A DNA stretch of 64,000 bases from Nitrospirae bacterium GWB2_47_37 (lineage in GTDB: Bacteria; Nitrospirota; Thermodesulfovibrionia; Thermodesulfovibrionales; Dissulfurispiraceae). The stretch covers positions 18,762-82,761 of the forward strand of contig MHDU01000038.1 in assembly GCA_001803635.1 (NCBI GenBank). Reading direction: 5' to 3'. Below are positions 1 through 8,319 of this stretch, in pieces. The notes below the pieces were generated by a model. The model made no database searches and was not told the origin of the DNA. It was given only the letters and a program-made list of their open reading frames with translations. The position numbers were made by a program, and so were the translations under genes. Position 1 is the first letter of the stretch. Each line of letters starts with the position of its first letter.

Positions 1-1205
1 ACGTGCCTATTGTCGTAGCGGTCAATAAAATAGACAAGCCGGATGCGAATCTTACAAGAGTCAGGAACGAATTATCCGAACGCGGGATCATATCGGAAGA
101 ATGGGGAGGCCAGAATATTTTTGTCGAGGTCTCCGCAAAACAGAAGATCGGCATCGAGCATCTGTTGGAGATGATACTGCTTCAGGCCGAGGTTATGGAA
201 TTAAAGGCAAATCCGAACAGGGCCGCCCTCGGAACGATTGTCGAGGCAAAGCTCGACAGGGGAAGGGGACCGGTAGCAACGGTGCTTGTTCATTCAGGGA
301 CATTAAAGATAGGAGACGCATTTGTTGCCGGAACCACATCAGGCAAGGTAAGGGCGTTGATCGACGATACGGGCAAGAGGATAATCAATGCAGGGCCTTC
401 GACCCCCGTGGAGATAATCGGTTTTTCGGAAGTCCCTACCGCAGGAGATGCGTTTACCTGTGTCGAGGACGAGAAGAGGGCCCGGCAGGTCGCCCTTGCG
501 CGACTCCAGAAACAGAGGCTTGCAGAAGTCGCGCGGCATAAGAAATTAACGCTCGACGAGTTGTACGCGAAGATACAGGAAGGACAGGTAAAAGAGCTCG
601 GCATTGTAATAAAAGGCGATGTGCAGGGATCGGTTGAGGCTATGCGGGGTTCCCTTGAAGGCATAACTCATCCTGAAGTAAAAGTAAGGGTTATTCATGC
701 CGCTGCCGGCGGCATAAACGAATCGGACGTGATGCTGGCTACCGCTTCAAATGCGATAATAATAGGGTTTAATGTTCGCCCGGAGATTAAGGCATCGCAG
801 CTTGCGGAAAAAGAAGGCGTCGATATTCGGTTGTATAACATTATTTATAACGCCATCGAAGACGTAAAGAAGGCTCTCGAAGGAATGCTTGAGCCTACGC
901 TCAAAGAAAAGGTTTTGGGCAGGGCGGAGGTAAGAAATACATTCCAGGTGTCGAGGCTCGGCACGATCGCGGGATGTTACGTTATAGACGGCTCGATAAG
1001 CCGCGCAAGCGACGGGATCAGGATTATCAGGGACAATATAGTCGTTTACGAGGGAAAGATAGGATCTCTTAAGCGTTTTAAGGAAGACGTCAGGGACGTG
1101 CAGACCGGCTATGAGTGCGGGATAATGATAGAGAATTTCAACGACATTAAAGTCGGGGACATATTCGAAAATTACGTCATAGAGAAGATAGCGACGAAAT
1201 TGTAA
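1..1205 (+). CDS. infB: Translation initiation factor IF-2, C-terminal part (5' truncated by window edge)
   Basis: IF-2 is the GTPase that brings initiator fMet-tRNA to the 30S subunit and promotes subunit joining. The visible 400 residues begin just before the G4 nucleotide-specificity motif NKID (about residues 8-11). A G5-type SAK motif follows near residue 44, then the beta-barrel domain II, domain III with GDVQGSVEA, and the fMet-tRNA-binding C-terminal domain ending near [13 protein letters not shown]. The N-terminus and the Walker A loop lie upstream of the window. The gene ends in TAA and is followed after 30 bp by rbfA, a very common bacterial order (infB-rbfA). The GTG near position 3 is internal and is not a start. 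Identification is firm. Confidence 0.97.
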   Translation, partial: VPIVVAVNKIDKPDANLTRVRNELSERGIISEEWGGQNIFVEVSAKQKIGIEHLLEMILLQAEVMELKANPNRAALGTIVEAKLDRGRGPVATVLVHSGTLKIGDAFVAGTTSGKVRALIDDTGKRIINAGPSTPVEIIGFSEVPTAGDAFTCVEDEKRARQVALARLQKQRLAEVARHKKLTLDELYAKIQEGQVKELGIVIKGDVQGSVEAMRGSLEGITHPEVKVRVIHAAAGGINESDVMLATASNAIIIGFNVRPEIKASQLAEKEGVDIRLYNIIYNAIEDVKKALEGMLEPTLKEKVLGRAEVRNTFQVSRLGTIAGCYVIDGSISRASDGIRIIRDNIVVYEGKIGSLKRFKEDVRDVQTGYECGIMIENFNDIKVGDIFENYVIEKIATKL

Positions 1206-1235
1206 TTAACCCTTTAATTCCTCAACTATAAGGCT

Positions 1236-1589
1236 ATGCATCCATACAAAAGATCACAAAGACTCGGCATTCTCCTGAGAGAAGAAGTTGCCGACATCAT
1301 AATGAGAAGGGTCAAGGACCCCCGTCTCGGTTTTGTTACGGTTACCGACGTGGAGATGTCCGAAGACCTGAAGACCGCATGGATATACGTCAGCGTTTAT
1401 GAAGGAGATAAAGACCTGACGATGGAAATCCTGAATTCGGCAAAGGGTCTTATCAGGAGCGAGGTGTCAAAGAGGATAAAGGTGAAGTTTATTCCGGTAA
1501 TCGAGTTCAGGATCGACAAGTCCGTAGAGCACGGCGACAGGATAGACAGGCTGCTTAAAGAAATAAAAGAGACTGAAGGAGAAATGTAG
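1236..1589 (+). CDS. rbfA: 30S ribosome-binding factor A
   Basis: This 117-residue protein is of normal RbfA length. RbfA is a KH-fold factor that binds the 30S subunit and helps mature the 5' end of 16S rRNA, notably in the cold. The N-terminus (HPYKRSQRLGILLREEVADII) and the segments DPRLGFVTVTDVEMSEDL and FRIDKSVEHGDRID are typical of the family. It sits 30 bp behind infB and 21 bp ahead of a DHH phosphoesterase gene; infB-rbfA-nrnA is a widespread order, so co-transcription is likely. The ribosome binding site is weak. Nothing unusual is seen. Confidence 0.96.
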   Translation: MHPYKRSQRLGILLREEVADIIMRRVKDPRLGFVTVTDVEMSEDLKTAWIYVSVYEGDKDLTMEILNSAKGLIRSEVSKRIKVKFIPVIEFRIDKSVEHGDRIDRLLKEIKETEGEM

Positions 1590-1610
1590 CAGCTTCATGA
1601 ACGGTGATAT

Positions 1611-2594
1611 ATGATTCCGCCTGTAGAACTTCTTGACTTCCTGAGAAAAGAAAACAAGTTTATTGTCGCTACCCATATGAGTCCGGACGGCGACGGCCTC
1701 GGCTCTGCGATCGCTCTTTCAACGGCCCTTCGGAAGATCGGCAAGGAGGCGATTCTTTTATGCAGAGACTCCGTGCCGCAGCAGTGCAAATTTCTACCGG
1801 GGCAGGAAGGGTTTATTACATTGGAGCAGTTTACGGTTCAAGGTTCGCGGTTTGCGGATTTCAGGAATTTAATCCTCGTGGACTGCAACGATTTAGACCG
1901 TATTTCTACGGAAGAATCTCAAATTTCAAATCTTAAATTTCAAACCTCGGCGGTTATCGACCATCACGAATCGGAGAAACCGTTCGGCGACATAAGGTGG
2001 ATAGCGCCTGAAGCGGCGGCTACCGGATTAATGGTTTTTTATATCATAAAAGAACTCGGCGTGGAAATTACCGAAGATATTGCGATAAACCTTTACGCGG
2101 CCATATCGGTCGATACCGGCAACTTCAGGTATGAAAATACGACTCACGAGGTTTTCAGCGTTGCCGCGGAATTGAAAAAGGCGGGCGCAAAAACGCACGC
2201 GATTTACAGGGAGCTTTTTGAGTCGTGGTCGGAAGGCCGTTTTAAGCTTTTCATAAATGTGCTGAATACATTAGAAAGAAAAGACGGAGTAGCCATTGTC
2301 AGGGTCACAAAAAAAATGTTCGAGGAGACGGCAACTTCTCCCGACGATACGGAACACTTCGTAGATTTTCCGAGGATCATGAAAGATGTGAAGGTGTCGA
2401 TACTTTTCAGGGAGATAGAGGACGATTATTATAAGCTCAGCCTGAGGTCAAAGGACGATATCAATGTGGCGAGTACGGCAGAGGCGTTCGGAGGCGGAGG
2501 GCATAAAAACGCCGCAGGCTGCAGGATACGGGCTGATTTTGAAACGGCTAAGAGAGAAGTCCTGAAAGCTTTTCGTAAAGTTCTTCCGGCGTAA
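1611..2594 (+). CDS. nrnA: DHH/DHHA1 phosphoesterase, NrnA-like nanoRNase / pAp phosphatase
   Basis: NrnA-type enzymes degrade 2-5-mer RNA and dephosphorylate 3'-phosphoadenosine 5'-phosphate; some members hydrolyse cyclic dinucleotide products. The 327-residue protein has the N-terminal DHH domain with THMSPDGDGLGSA (metal-binding Asp residues), VDCND, the signature DHH (near residue 122) and VDTGNFRYENTT. A C-terminal DHHA1 domain carries GGGGHKNAAGC. Between VDCND and DHH lies a short stretch rich in repeated AAATTTCAAA-type words that looks like a tolerated insertion (see findings). The 3' end overlaps the convergent vorB-like gene by 47 bp. The exact substrate (nanoRNA, pAp or cyclic dinucleotides) cannot be told from sequence. 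Confidence 0.9.
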   Translation: MIPPVELLDFLRKENKFIVATHMSPDGDGLGSAIALSTALRKIGKEAILLCRDSVPQQCKFLPGQEGFITLEQFTVQGSRFADFRNLILVDCNDLDRISTEESQISNLKFQTSAVIDHHESEKPFGDIRWIAPEAAATGLMVFYIIKELGVEITEDIAINLYAAISVDTGNFRYENTTHEVFSVAAELKKAGAKTHAIYRELFESWSEGRFKLFINVLNTLERKDGVAIVRVTKKMFEETATSPDDTEHFVDFPRIMKDVKVSILFREIEDDYYKLSLRSKDDINVASTAEAFGGGGHKNAAGCRIRADFETAKREVLKAFRKVLPA

Positions 2595-3597
2595 TTATTC
2601 CGCCGCCGGGCCTGCCGTAAAAAAAGACTTCCGATTTTCCGTTCACCGCGAGTTTCACATCTTCCACCATCTGGCCCGCATTCAATTCAACGGCAATGAA
2701 TTTTCTGCCGGAACCGGCCAAATCATTCAGTTGTTTTTCCGGAAATGGAAACAATGTTACCGGCCTGAAGAGTCCGGCTTTATGTCCTTCGCTTCTTAGT
2801 TTTCTGACTGCAGCAGTCGCTATCCGGGCGGCAATGCCGAACGCGACTACAATTAATTCCGCGTCTTCTATGTCGTAAACCTGAAACCTTGTTTCTTTGT
2901 CTTTCATTTTTTGATATTTGGCCTGCAGCATATAATTTCTCTGCTCAAGTTCGCCTTCGCCCATGAAGAGCGATTTTATAACGTTCGGCTTCCCGTCTTT
3001 GCATATATTGAGAGCCCATGTTTTTTCAGGGAGGTCGGGTTTTGCATACGGAGTAGGGGTAAAAGGCTCCATCATCTGACCGAGTATGCCGTCGCCTAAT
3101 ATCATGACGGGATTTCTGTATTCGTCCGCCTTGTCGAAGGCGAGCATGGTTAAATCCCAGAGTTCCTGAAGATTATACGGCGCGTAAACCAAAAGGCGGT
3201 AATCGCCGTGTCCTCCGCCCTTGACCGCCTGAAAGTAATCGGCCTGGCTCGCGGAGATGTTGCCGAGCCCCGGACCGCCTCTCTGTATGTTTACGATAAC
3301 CGCAGGCAATTCCGCACCCGCAAGGAAAGAGATGCCTTCCTGCTTCAGGCTTATTCCCGGACTGCTCGATGACGTCATCGCCCGGACGCCGCATGCGGAC
3401 GCGCCGTAGACCATGTTTATGGCGGACAATTCGCTTTCGGCCTGAATGAATGTGCCGCCGGCTTCAGGCAGCCGCCATGACATGTATTCGGGAATCTCGT
3501 TTTGGGGGGTTATGGGATAACCGGCGTAAAAAGCGCATCCGGCCCGAACCGCAGCCTCGGCAATTGCCTCATTGCCTTTCATGAGAATTTTTTTCAT
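2548..3597 (-). CDS. vorB: 2-oxoacid:ferredoxin oxidoreductase, alpha (pyrimidine/domain I) subunit, VorB-like
   Basis: These enzymes oxidatively decarboxylate a 2-oxoacid to the acyl-CoA and reduce ferredoxin. The 349-residue protein has the hallmark GYPITPQNEIPEY near the N-terminus, the QAESELSAINMVYGASACGVRAMTSSSSPG-type region, QRGGPGLGN, and a C-terminal transketolase-C-like domain ending in GRPGGGIITPEEL. The length and motifs match the alpha chain of the branched-chain 2-oxoacid (VorB) or 2-oxoglutarate (KorA) enzymes. The TPP-binding beta subunit, gamma subunit and ferredoxin subunit normally lie next door, but here the gene is alone: it converges with nrnA (47-bp overlap) and diverges from mutL with only 36 bp between starts. 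Partners must be elsewhere, or it is a solitary paralogue. Substrate is inferred. Confidence 0.87.
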   Translation of the reverse strand: MKKILMKGNEAIAEAAVRAGCAFYAGYPITPQNEIPEYMSWRLPEAGGTFIQAESELSAINMVYGASACGVRAMTSSSSPGISLKQEGISFLAGAELPAVIVNIQRGGPGLGNISASQADYFQAVKGGGHGDYRLLVYAPYNLQELWDLTMLAFDKADEYRNPVMILGDGILGQMMEPFTPTPYAKPDLPEKTWALNICKDGKPNVIKSLFMGEGELEQRNYMLQAKYQKMKDKETRFQVYDIEDAELIVVAFGIAARIATAAVRKLRSEGHKAGLFRPVTLFPFPEKQLNDLAGSGRKFIAVELNAGQMVEDVKLAVNGKSEVFFYGRPGGGIITPEELYEKLSGLLS

Positions 3598-3633
3598 AAA
3601 AATAATTATAGCAGGGCTGTGTTAAAATATTCC

Positions 3634-5313
3634 ATGCCGTGTATAAACATCCTTCCGTTAAATCTCCGAAATAAAATCGCTGCCGGCGAGGTGGTCGAGC
3701 GCCCTGCATCCGTAGTCAAGGAACTCATAGAAAACTCAATAGATGCCGTAGCTTCGAGAATAGAGATAGACATTTCAAAAGCCGGCAGGAGGCTTATTAA
3801 GGTTTCCGATAACGGAGCCGGAATGGACAGGGAAGACGCCCTGTTAGCGTTCGAGAGATACGCAACGAGCAAGATTAAGGATGATAATGATCTTTTCAAC
3901 ATAAAGACTATGGGCTTTCGTGGAGAAGCGCTTTCTTCAATCACGTCTGTTTCCAAGGTTCGCCTGCTTACTTCCATTCAAAACGAGACAGGAACCTGCA
4001 TCGAGATTATCGGAGGGGATGTAAAGGAAATAAAGGACTGCATGACCGTAGGGACGACTATCGAGATAAAAGACCTCTTTTTCAACACCCCTGCGAGACG
4101 CAAATTTCTGAAGTCGGACGGCACGGAAAATTATCATATCGTCGATACGGTGACGAGGGAATCGCTGTCCCACCCGATGATAGGATTTGTTCTAAGGATG
4201 GACGGAGATTACGCGCTTGATCTGCCTGCGGCATCGTCATATAGAGAAAGGATTGTGCAGATTTTCGGCAAGGATTTTGTCGACGGGCTCATCGAAACCG
4301 GGACGGAACACGGCGTGATGGACATTAAGGCGTTTTTAGGCAATGTTTTACATTTAAGGAATAATAGAAATAACCAATTCCTCTTTATCAATAAAAGACC
4401 CGTCAAAGACCAATCCATAAACTATGCCGTTTATAAGGCTTATGAAGGCCTTATACCGAAGGATAAGCACCCCGTATTTTTGCTTTTTATGGAGATAGAT
4501 CCCTCCGATGTCGATTTCAATGTCCATCCCGCTAAAAGAGAGGTGAGGTTCAAGGATAAAACCGGCGTGTTCAATTTTATATATCAAGCGGCAAAAGGAG
4601 CATTAAAGGTTGAGAATGAACTAATGGAGGCTTGGAGTAATGAGAGAGTAATGGAAGATTTTCCCCAATACCCCGATATTTCAACATTCCCCCAAAGTGT
4701 GCACGGCATATCGGAATCAACATCCCTTTACGATGATTCAACATTTGCCCACATACAGGCGTTTTACCTCGGCGATACGCTTGTCGCTATCCCCGATAAA
4801 AACGGCCTTACAATAATCGACTATCATGCCGCCCATGAGAGGATCAATTACGAAAGGATATTAAAAAAAGGACAAGGGGTAAAGATCAATCTGCTTTTCC
4901 CTCAACAGGTAAGATTGCAGGGCAGCGAATATAGGGTAATAATAGATAATCTAAAGGTATTAAACGATATTGGAATTGATGCTGAAGATTTCGGTCACGG
5001 GACAATAGTAGTGAGAAGCCTTCCTGATTTCCTAAAGGACGACGATGCGAATTCATTGATGAGCGATATGGCGGATTCATTGAGTTCGGAGTTTCCTAAA
5101 GGGATGGAGGCTTTAAATTCGAAAAAAAAAGCGCTTGCCGCAAGGCTGGCATGTCATTCATCCATAAGGGGCAAGGAAGTCCCGGACGGCATGAGGATAG
5201 AACGACTGCTTAAAGACCTTAATGAGATGGAAGACCCGGAACATTGCCCTCACGGAAGACCCACGAGAATATTGATGTCGATTAATGAATTAAGGAAGAT
5301 GTTCAAGAAATAG
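3634..5313 (+). CDS. mutL: DNA mismatch repair protein MutL (endonuclease type)
   Basis: MutL couples mismatch recognition by MutS to strand incision. The start at 3634 gives the typical N-terminus (CINILPLNLRNKIAAGEVVERP); reading further upstream would run into the divergent vorB gene. The GHKL ATPase motifs are present: ELIENSIDA, DNGAGM, and TMGFRGEAL followed by SITSVSKV. The transducer domain contains NKRPVKD and FNVHPAKREVRF. The C-terminal domain has DYHAAHERINYE near residue 396, matching the DQHA-x2-E-x4-E nuclease motif with Q replaced by Y, plus ACHSSIRGKE and CPHGRP metal-site motifs. It is therefore the nicking type used where MutH is absent. Length is 559 residues with a short linker. 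mutS is not in the window. Confidence 0.95.
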   Translation: MPCINILPLNLRNKIAAGEVVERPASVVKELIENSIDAVASRIEIDISKAGRRLIKVSDNGAGMDREDALLAFERYATSKIKDDNDLFNIKTMGFRGEALSSITSVSKVRLLTSIQNETGTCIEIIGGDVKEIKDCMTVGTTIEIKDLFFNTPARRKFLKSDGTENYHIVDTVTRESLSHPMIGFVLRMDGDYALDLPAASSYRERIVQIFGKDFVDGLIETGTEHGVMDIKAFLGNVLHLRNNRNNQFLFINKRPVKDQSINYAVYKAYEGLIPKDKHPVFLLFMEIDPSDVDFNVHPAKREVRFKDKTGVFNFIYQAAKGALKVENELMEAWSNERVMEDFPQYPDISTFPQSVHGISESTSLYDDSTFAHIQAFYLGDTLVAIPDKNGLTIIDYHAAHERINYERILKKGQGVKINLLFPQQVRLQGSEYRVIIDNLKVLNDIGIDAEDFGHGTIVVRSLPDFLKDDDANSLMSDMADSLSSEFPKGMEALNSKKKALAARLACHSSIRGKEVPDGMRIERLLKDLNEMEDPEHCPHGRPTRILMSINELRKMFKK

Positions 5314-5321
5314 ATGGTTTC

Positions 5322-7151
5322 TTACTCCCTTTGTTTTTCAGGCCGCTGAAATCCCTTGAAGAGCGCCTTGAACGTCTGTCCGACTATCTTAGGTTTCAAT
5401 TCCTTCAAGTATTCGGTATCGGGATAAAGTAAGAGTCCTTCTTCTACTGTTCTCATGGCTTCGTCAAAATATTCGTATTTACCTTCATGAATACCTAAAT
5501 TCAATAAAACAAGGGCGTCGTATTGAAATACCGGCAATACAGGCAGACGCCGCTTTTCGGCGCCGCTCCATTTGATAAAGTCGTTTAAGAAGTCTTTATT
5601 TTTTTCCATGTCTTTTACGGCATCTTCGGCATTTACGAACATGTACATGGGCTTCGCCCAGTTTTTAAGATATATATTTTTGACGGCCGGCATTATGTTT
5701 TCCATGCCGCCCTTTCTGCCCTCTGTATTGTCTATATACCATATCACAAGCTGATTATAGGCGATAAAGGTTTTTATAGTATATGCCGCGAAGGCTATAT
5801 ACGCGCAAGATAACAATACGACAATGACCTTGGCAGCCTTTTGAGACAGTTTCGGTTCGGATGCCTTTAAGAAATGCGAGGTTGCCGTATAAGCCAATAG
5901 TATAAATGCAAGATAATGGGCGGTTGAAAGTTGAAGCGGATATTCGACAAGAATATGAACCGTGAGAGGCGTTAGGAGGGCTATATACAAGCCTGCCCGT
6001 TCTTTTCCGTATTTCAACAGTAGTTTGGCGAAGCCGTATAAAAGGATTAAAACTCCTATAATACCCGCAACACCGCTCTCCGACAGTATGAGGAAAAATT
6101 CATTATGAGGGTGCGACGTATAGCTGTGCCCTACTTCTTTATATTGGGGATCGGCTTTTTTGACTTTTCCCTGATAATACATATACAGGCTGCCGAAATT
6201 AGAGAATCCCTGACCGAGCAAAGGCTTTTCCTTAAACATGGCAACGGAGGTTTTATACATAAGTATGCGTTCGGCATATGAGGTTTGTCCCGTATCGGAA
6301 AACCATTCTATCTGTTTAACGGTAAGTTTTTCTATGCCGAGCCTGTCTTTAATTGAAAGCAGATAAAATCCGCCTGCCGTGCCGATAAGAAATACCATAA
6401 GCCAGATTATCAGATTTTTTTTGACAGCCGAATAATGTCGTTTTCGTGAAGGCAGTATTACTATCATTGCAAGCGCAACGCCTAAAAGACCTGCCCGCGA
6501 GCTTGCGATAATAAGGCTCAAAGACAACAGGGCTGCGCATGTCCAAAACAATATTTTTTTCTTTGAAGGATAATTTTTAAATCTGTTTGTAGTTATAAAA
6601 TAAAGGCTGATAATCAGTCCTGTCGCTGTCCATGAGGCAAAAAGATTTTTTTGCTGGAATACTCCCCCGGCCATCCCGATAGAAGGCGCGGGAGTAATCG
6701 GGATATATCTGTAAAGGCCGAAAAACTGCATTGTTCCTATTGCCGACTCAATGACGGCGGAAACGAATATCAGGAACAGAATAGAGATTTTTTCTTTAGG
6801 GGTTAAATCAAATTGAAGGAGCGCAAACCATAGAATAACCCCTGCGATAAGCCGCGCTGCATTTTGAAGGAATAAATCCATATTCTTGATGGGATTGGAT
6901 ATGCAGCTTGAAAGCAACAGAACCGCAAATAAAAAGATATATATTCCAATCGGAGATTCCAAGAGCCGTTTTTTAACGACGGCATTTAATATCCCGAGAA
7001 GGATAATTGCGCCTATGGCAGTCCATATGATATATTCCCTTTGATGCGCGAGCACGCCTCCGATATTGGGGAGGAAGATATGCATGATAAAAAGAAAGAT
7101 AGACGATAGTATTATTAAGAGATAACGGTTAGTGTTAGTTGAAATTGTCAT
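5322..7151 (-). CDS. Wzy/WaaL/PglL-family O-antigen ligase or O-oligosaccharyltransferase, polytopic membrane protein
   Basis: This 609-residue protein has about a dozen hydrophobic segments in its first ~450 residues and a soluble C-terminal region (~150 residues). The family transfers lipid-linked glycans to lipid A, to a growing polysaccharide or, in the PglL/PilO branch, to Ser/Thr of pilins. The sequence contains GVFQQKNLFA, the SSRAG motif and, in the large periplasmic loop, SHPHNEFFLILSESG, which is the Wzy_C signature with its key His. Those motifs (QQKN plus HNE) suit the O-oligosaccharyltransferase branch. The C-terminal tail looks alpha-helical and TPR-like. Its closest neighbours on the same strand are two prepilin-like genes, so pilin glycosylation is a reasonable inference, but O-antigen ligation cannot be excluded. 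It converges with mutL, 8 bp apart. Confidence 0.78.
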   Translation of the reverse strand: MTISTNTNRYLLIILSSIFLFIMHIFLPNIGGVLAHQREYIIWTAIGAIILLGILNAVVKKRLLESPIGIYIFLFAVLLLSSCISNPIKNMDLFLQNAARLIAGVILWFALLQFDLTPKEKISILFLIFVSAVIESAIGTMQFFGLYRYIPITPAPSIGMAGGVFQQKNLFASWTATGLIISLYFITTNRFKNYPSKKKILFWTCAALLSLSLIIASSRAGLLGVALAMIVILPSRKRHYSAVKKNLIIWLMVFLIGTAGGFYLLSIKDRLGIEKLTVKQIEWFSDTGQTSYAERILMYKTSVAMFKEKPLLGQGFSNFGSLYMYYQGKVKKADPQYKEVGHSYTSHPHNEFFLILSESGVAGIIGVLILLYGFAKLLLKYGKERAGLYIALLTPLTVHILVEYPLQLSTAHYLAFILLAYTATSHFLKASEPKLSQKAAKVIVVLLSCAYIAFAAYTIKTFIAYNQLVIWYIDNTEGRKGGMENIMPAVKNIYLKNWAKPMYMFVNAEDAVKDMEKNKDFLNDFIKWSGAEKRRLPVLPVFQYDALVLLNLGIHEGKYEYFDEAMRTVEEGLLLYPDTEYLKELKPKIVGQTFKALFKGFQRPEKQRE

Positions 7152-7184
7152 TATTAACTATTATACACAAAGTCGAAGATGCAA

Positions 7185-7209
7185 TAAAAAAGGGAGGCAT
7201 TGCCTCCCT
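7185..7209 (-). terminator. Rho-independent terminator after the prepilin gene
   Basis: A stem of 8 bp (AGGGAGGC/GCCTCCCT, loop of 3) at 7191-7209 is followed on the minus strand by six T residues (7190-7185). It lies 27 bp beyond the stop codon of the prepilin gene that ends at 7237 and upstream of the PglL-like gene, so that gene probably has its own promoter. Confidence 0.8.
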
Positions 7210-7236
7210 TTCAAAATATAGACGAGTAGTTATCTA

Positions 7237-7866
7237 TTATCGTTTTCTGTCAAAGAAATAGGCAAAAGCCTTTGCAGCGGATGTGTAAGCAACTGCGTTA
7301 GTAGCCGATGCAATTTCCGCTCTCCATGTTGCAGAATCTGCCGTAGTAAGAGTATCAAAGCCGAGTACCCTGCCTGCTGTTCCATCTACCGTGTCATCAA
7401 TAGCGCCGTCAAAGAATTTTGCATAGCCTGTCTCTTCAGGCGCGCTGAATGTTGTAGTGCAGTCTTCGGATACGCAAACTATAATTGCATTCTTTTTCGT
7501 TCCTGCATTTCCAAAAAATATGTAGAATGTCGAAGAACCGAGAGTGAGAGAGTTTGCAGAAGGCTGGCTCGCGAAAGCTGCGGTTGTAAAATCACTTTTA
7601 GGATTTTCCGTAGATTCTCCCATGGTACCGTCACTGTCAGAGTCTCCGGGAAATCTTTTTTCCCTGTCAAAATATGTCCATATTAGGACTTCCCATTGCT
7701 TGATTTCAGCGCCGAGTCTTTTATGCCTGCCGTTTTCTACAAGATCCTGCCCTTTGAGCACAGCGCCGATGATGATTCCGATAATAACCAGAACGATGGC
7801 CAGTTCGATGAGAGTGAAACCGGCCTGCCCCCTGAACCATGAGTTTTGCCTATTCGCATTTTTCAT
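7237..7866 (-). CDS. Type IV prepilin-like protein 1
   Basis: This 209-residue protein has a class III (prepilin) signal: a short polar leader ending in RGQAG, cleavage before Phe, then FTLIELAIVLVIIGIIIGAVLKGQ with Glu at +5 of the mature protein. The mature N-terminal helix continues into a polar globular domain with FPGDSDSDG, a possible Ca-binding-like acidic loop, and a C-terminus FAYFFDRKR. A paralogue at 8320-8907 shares both the leader/helix and the C-terminal YFDRK ending. It is likely assembled by the MSHA-like machinery at 18-27 kb. A strong sigma70-type promoter lies 50 bp upstream and a terminator lies downstream, so it is an independent unit. RBS AGGAGG precedes ATG. Whether it is the major or a minor pilin is not visible. 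Confidence 0.9.
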   Translation of the reverse strand: MKNANRQNSWFRGQAGFTLIELAIVLVIIGIIIGAVLKGQDLVENGRHKRLGAEIKQWEVLIWTYFDREKRFPGDSDSDGTMGESTENPKSDFTTAAFASQPSANSLTLGSSTFYIFFGNAGTKKNAIIVCVSEDCTTTFSAPEETGYAKFFDGAIDDTVDGTAGRVLGFDTLTTADSATWRAEIASATNAVAYTSAAKAFAYFFDRKR

Positions 7867-7914
7867 TTTTGACCTCCTGTTTTAGGCTCCTGACAATTAG
7901 CCCTGTTTATTTCA

Positions 7915-7942
7915 ATTATATCGCTTAAAAACCCATTGTCAA
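7915..7942 (-). promoter_or_regulatory. Sigma70-type promoter for prepilin 1
   Basis: On the minus strand a perfect -35 TTGACA (7942-7937) and a perfect -10 TATAAT (7920-7915) are separated by 16 bp. The ATG of the prepilin gene is at 7866, giving a leader of about 40 nt with an AGGAGG ribosome binding site. Confidence 0.8.
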
Positions 7943-7943
7943 G

Positions 7944-7970
7944 TGAAAAAAAGGAGGGGAATCCCCCTTT
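7944..7970 (-). terminator. Intrinsic terminator after the 77-residue membrane protein gene
   Basis: A G-rich/C-rich stem-loop (7951-7970, about 7 bp including one G-U pair) is followed on the minus strand by a run of T residues (7950-7945). It sits 20 bp past the stop codon at 7990 and just upstream of the next promoter. The plus side is also T-rich, so it may work in both directions. Confidence 0.6.
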
Positions 7971-7989
7971 TATTTTTATCTTTATAGGA

Positions 7990-8223
7990 TTATAGTTTCA
8001 GCGGCGTAGTGCGTAAAACGTAGACAACGAACAGTCCGAAGATAAGCAGGATTATTCCTGCAATTACACGGTATGCGAACATATACTGCTCGGTTCCCAC
8101 AATGAGCTTGCTTGTCACTTCATTTATTTTTGCCAATGCCTTCGGGAAAAAGAGAAGCAAAGCGCCCAACAAAAAGGCGGAAACCGCCGCGGCATACAGA
8201 AAATACATAGCAAATAAGTTCAT
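7990..8223 (-). CDS. Small membrane protein, unknown function
   Basis: The 77-residue product has two hydrophobic segments (about residues 3-27 and 49-70) separated by a polar loop with KALAKINEVTSKLIVGTEQY. The most likely topology is a two-helix hairpin with both ends on the same side. I do not recognise a family. It lies between two prepilin paralogues on the same strand and is closed by a terminator-like hairpin, which suggests a link to the pilus genes but does not prove it. A GC-rich stretch GGGGGGCC precedes the ATG and is a poor ribosome binding site. Base composition and the lack of stop codons support it as real, though short. Confidence 0.6.
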   Translation of the reverse strand: MNLFAMYFLYAAAVSAFLLGALLLFFPKALAKINEVTSKLIVGTEQYMFAYRVIAGIILLIFGLFVVYVLRTTPLKL

Positions 8224-8275
8224 TCCGGCCCCCCCGACTATTTTCGTTTTGCAAAGGTTTTTACGGGATGCGCCT

Positions 8276-8298
8276 AAGGGGAGATTGTACCTCCCCTT
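8276..8298. other. Stem-loop between prepilin 2 and the small membrane protein gene
   Basis: A perfect 8-bp inverted repeat AAGGGGAG/CTCCCCTT with a 7-nt loop lies 22 bp beyond the prepilin 2 stop. No T-run follows on either strand, so it may stabilise or attenuate the transcript rather than terminate it. Confidence 0.5.
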
Positions 8299-8319
8299 AT
8301 TGTGATGGCAGTAATATCC

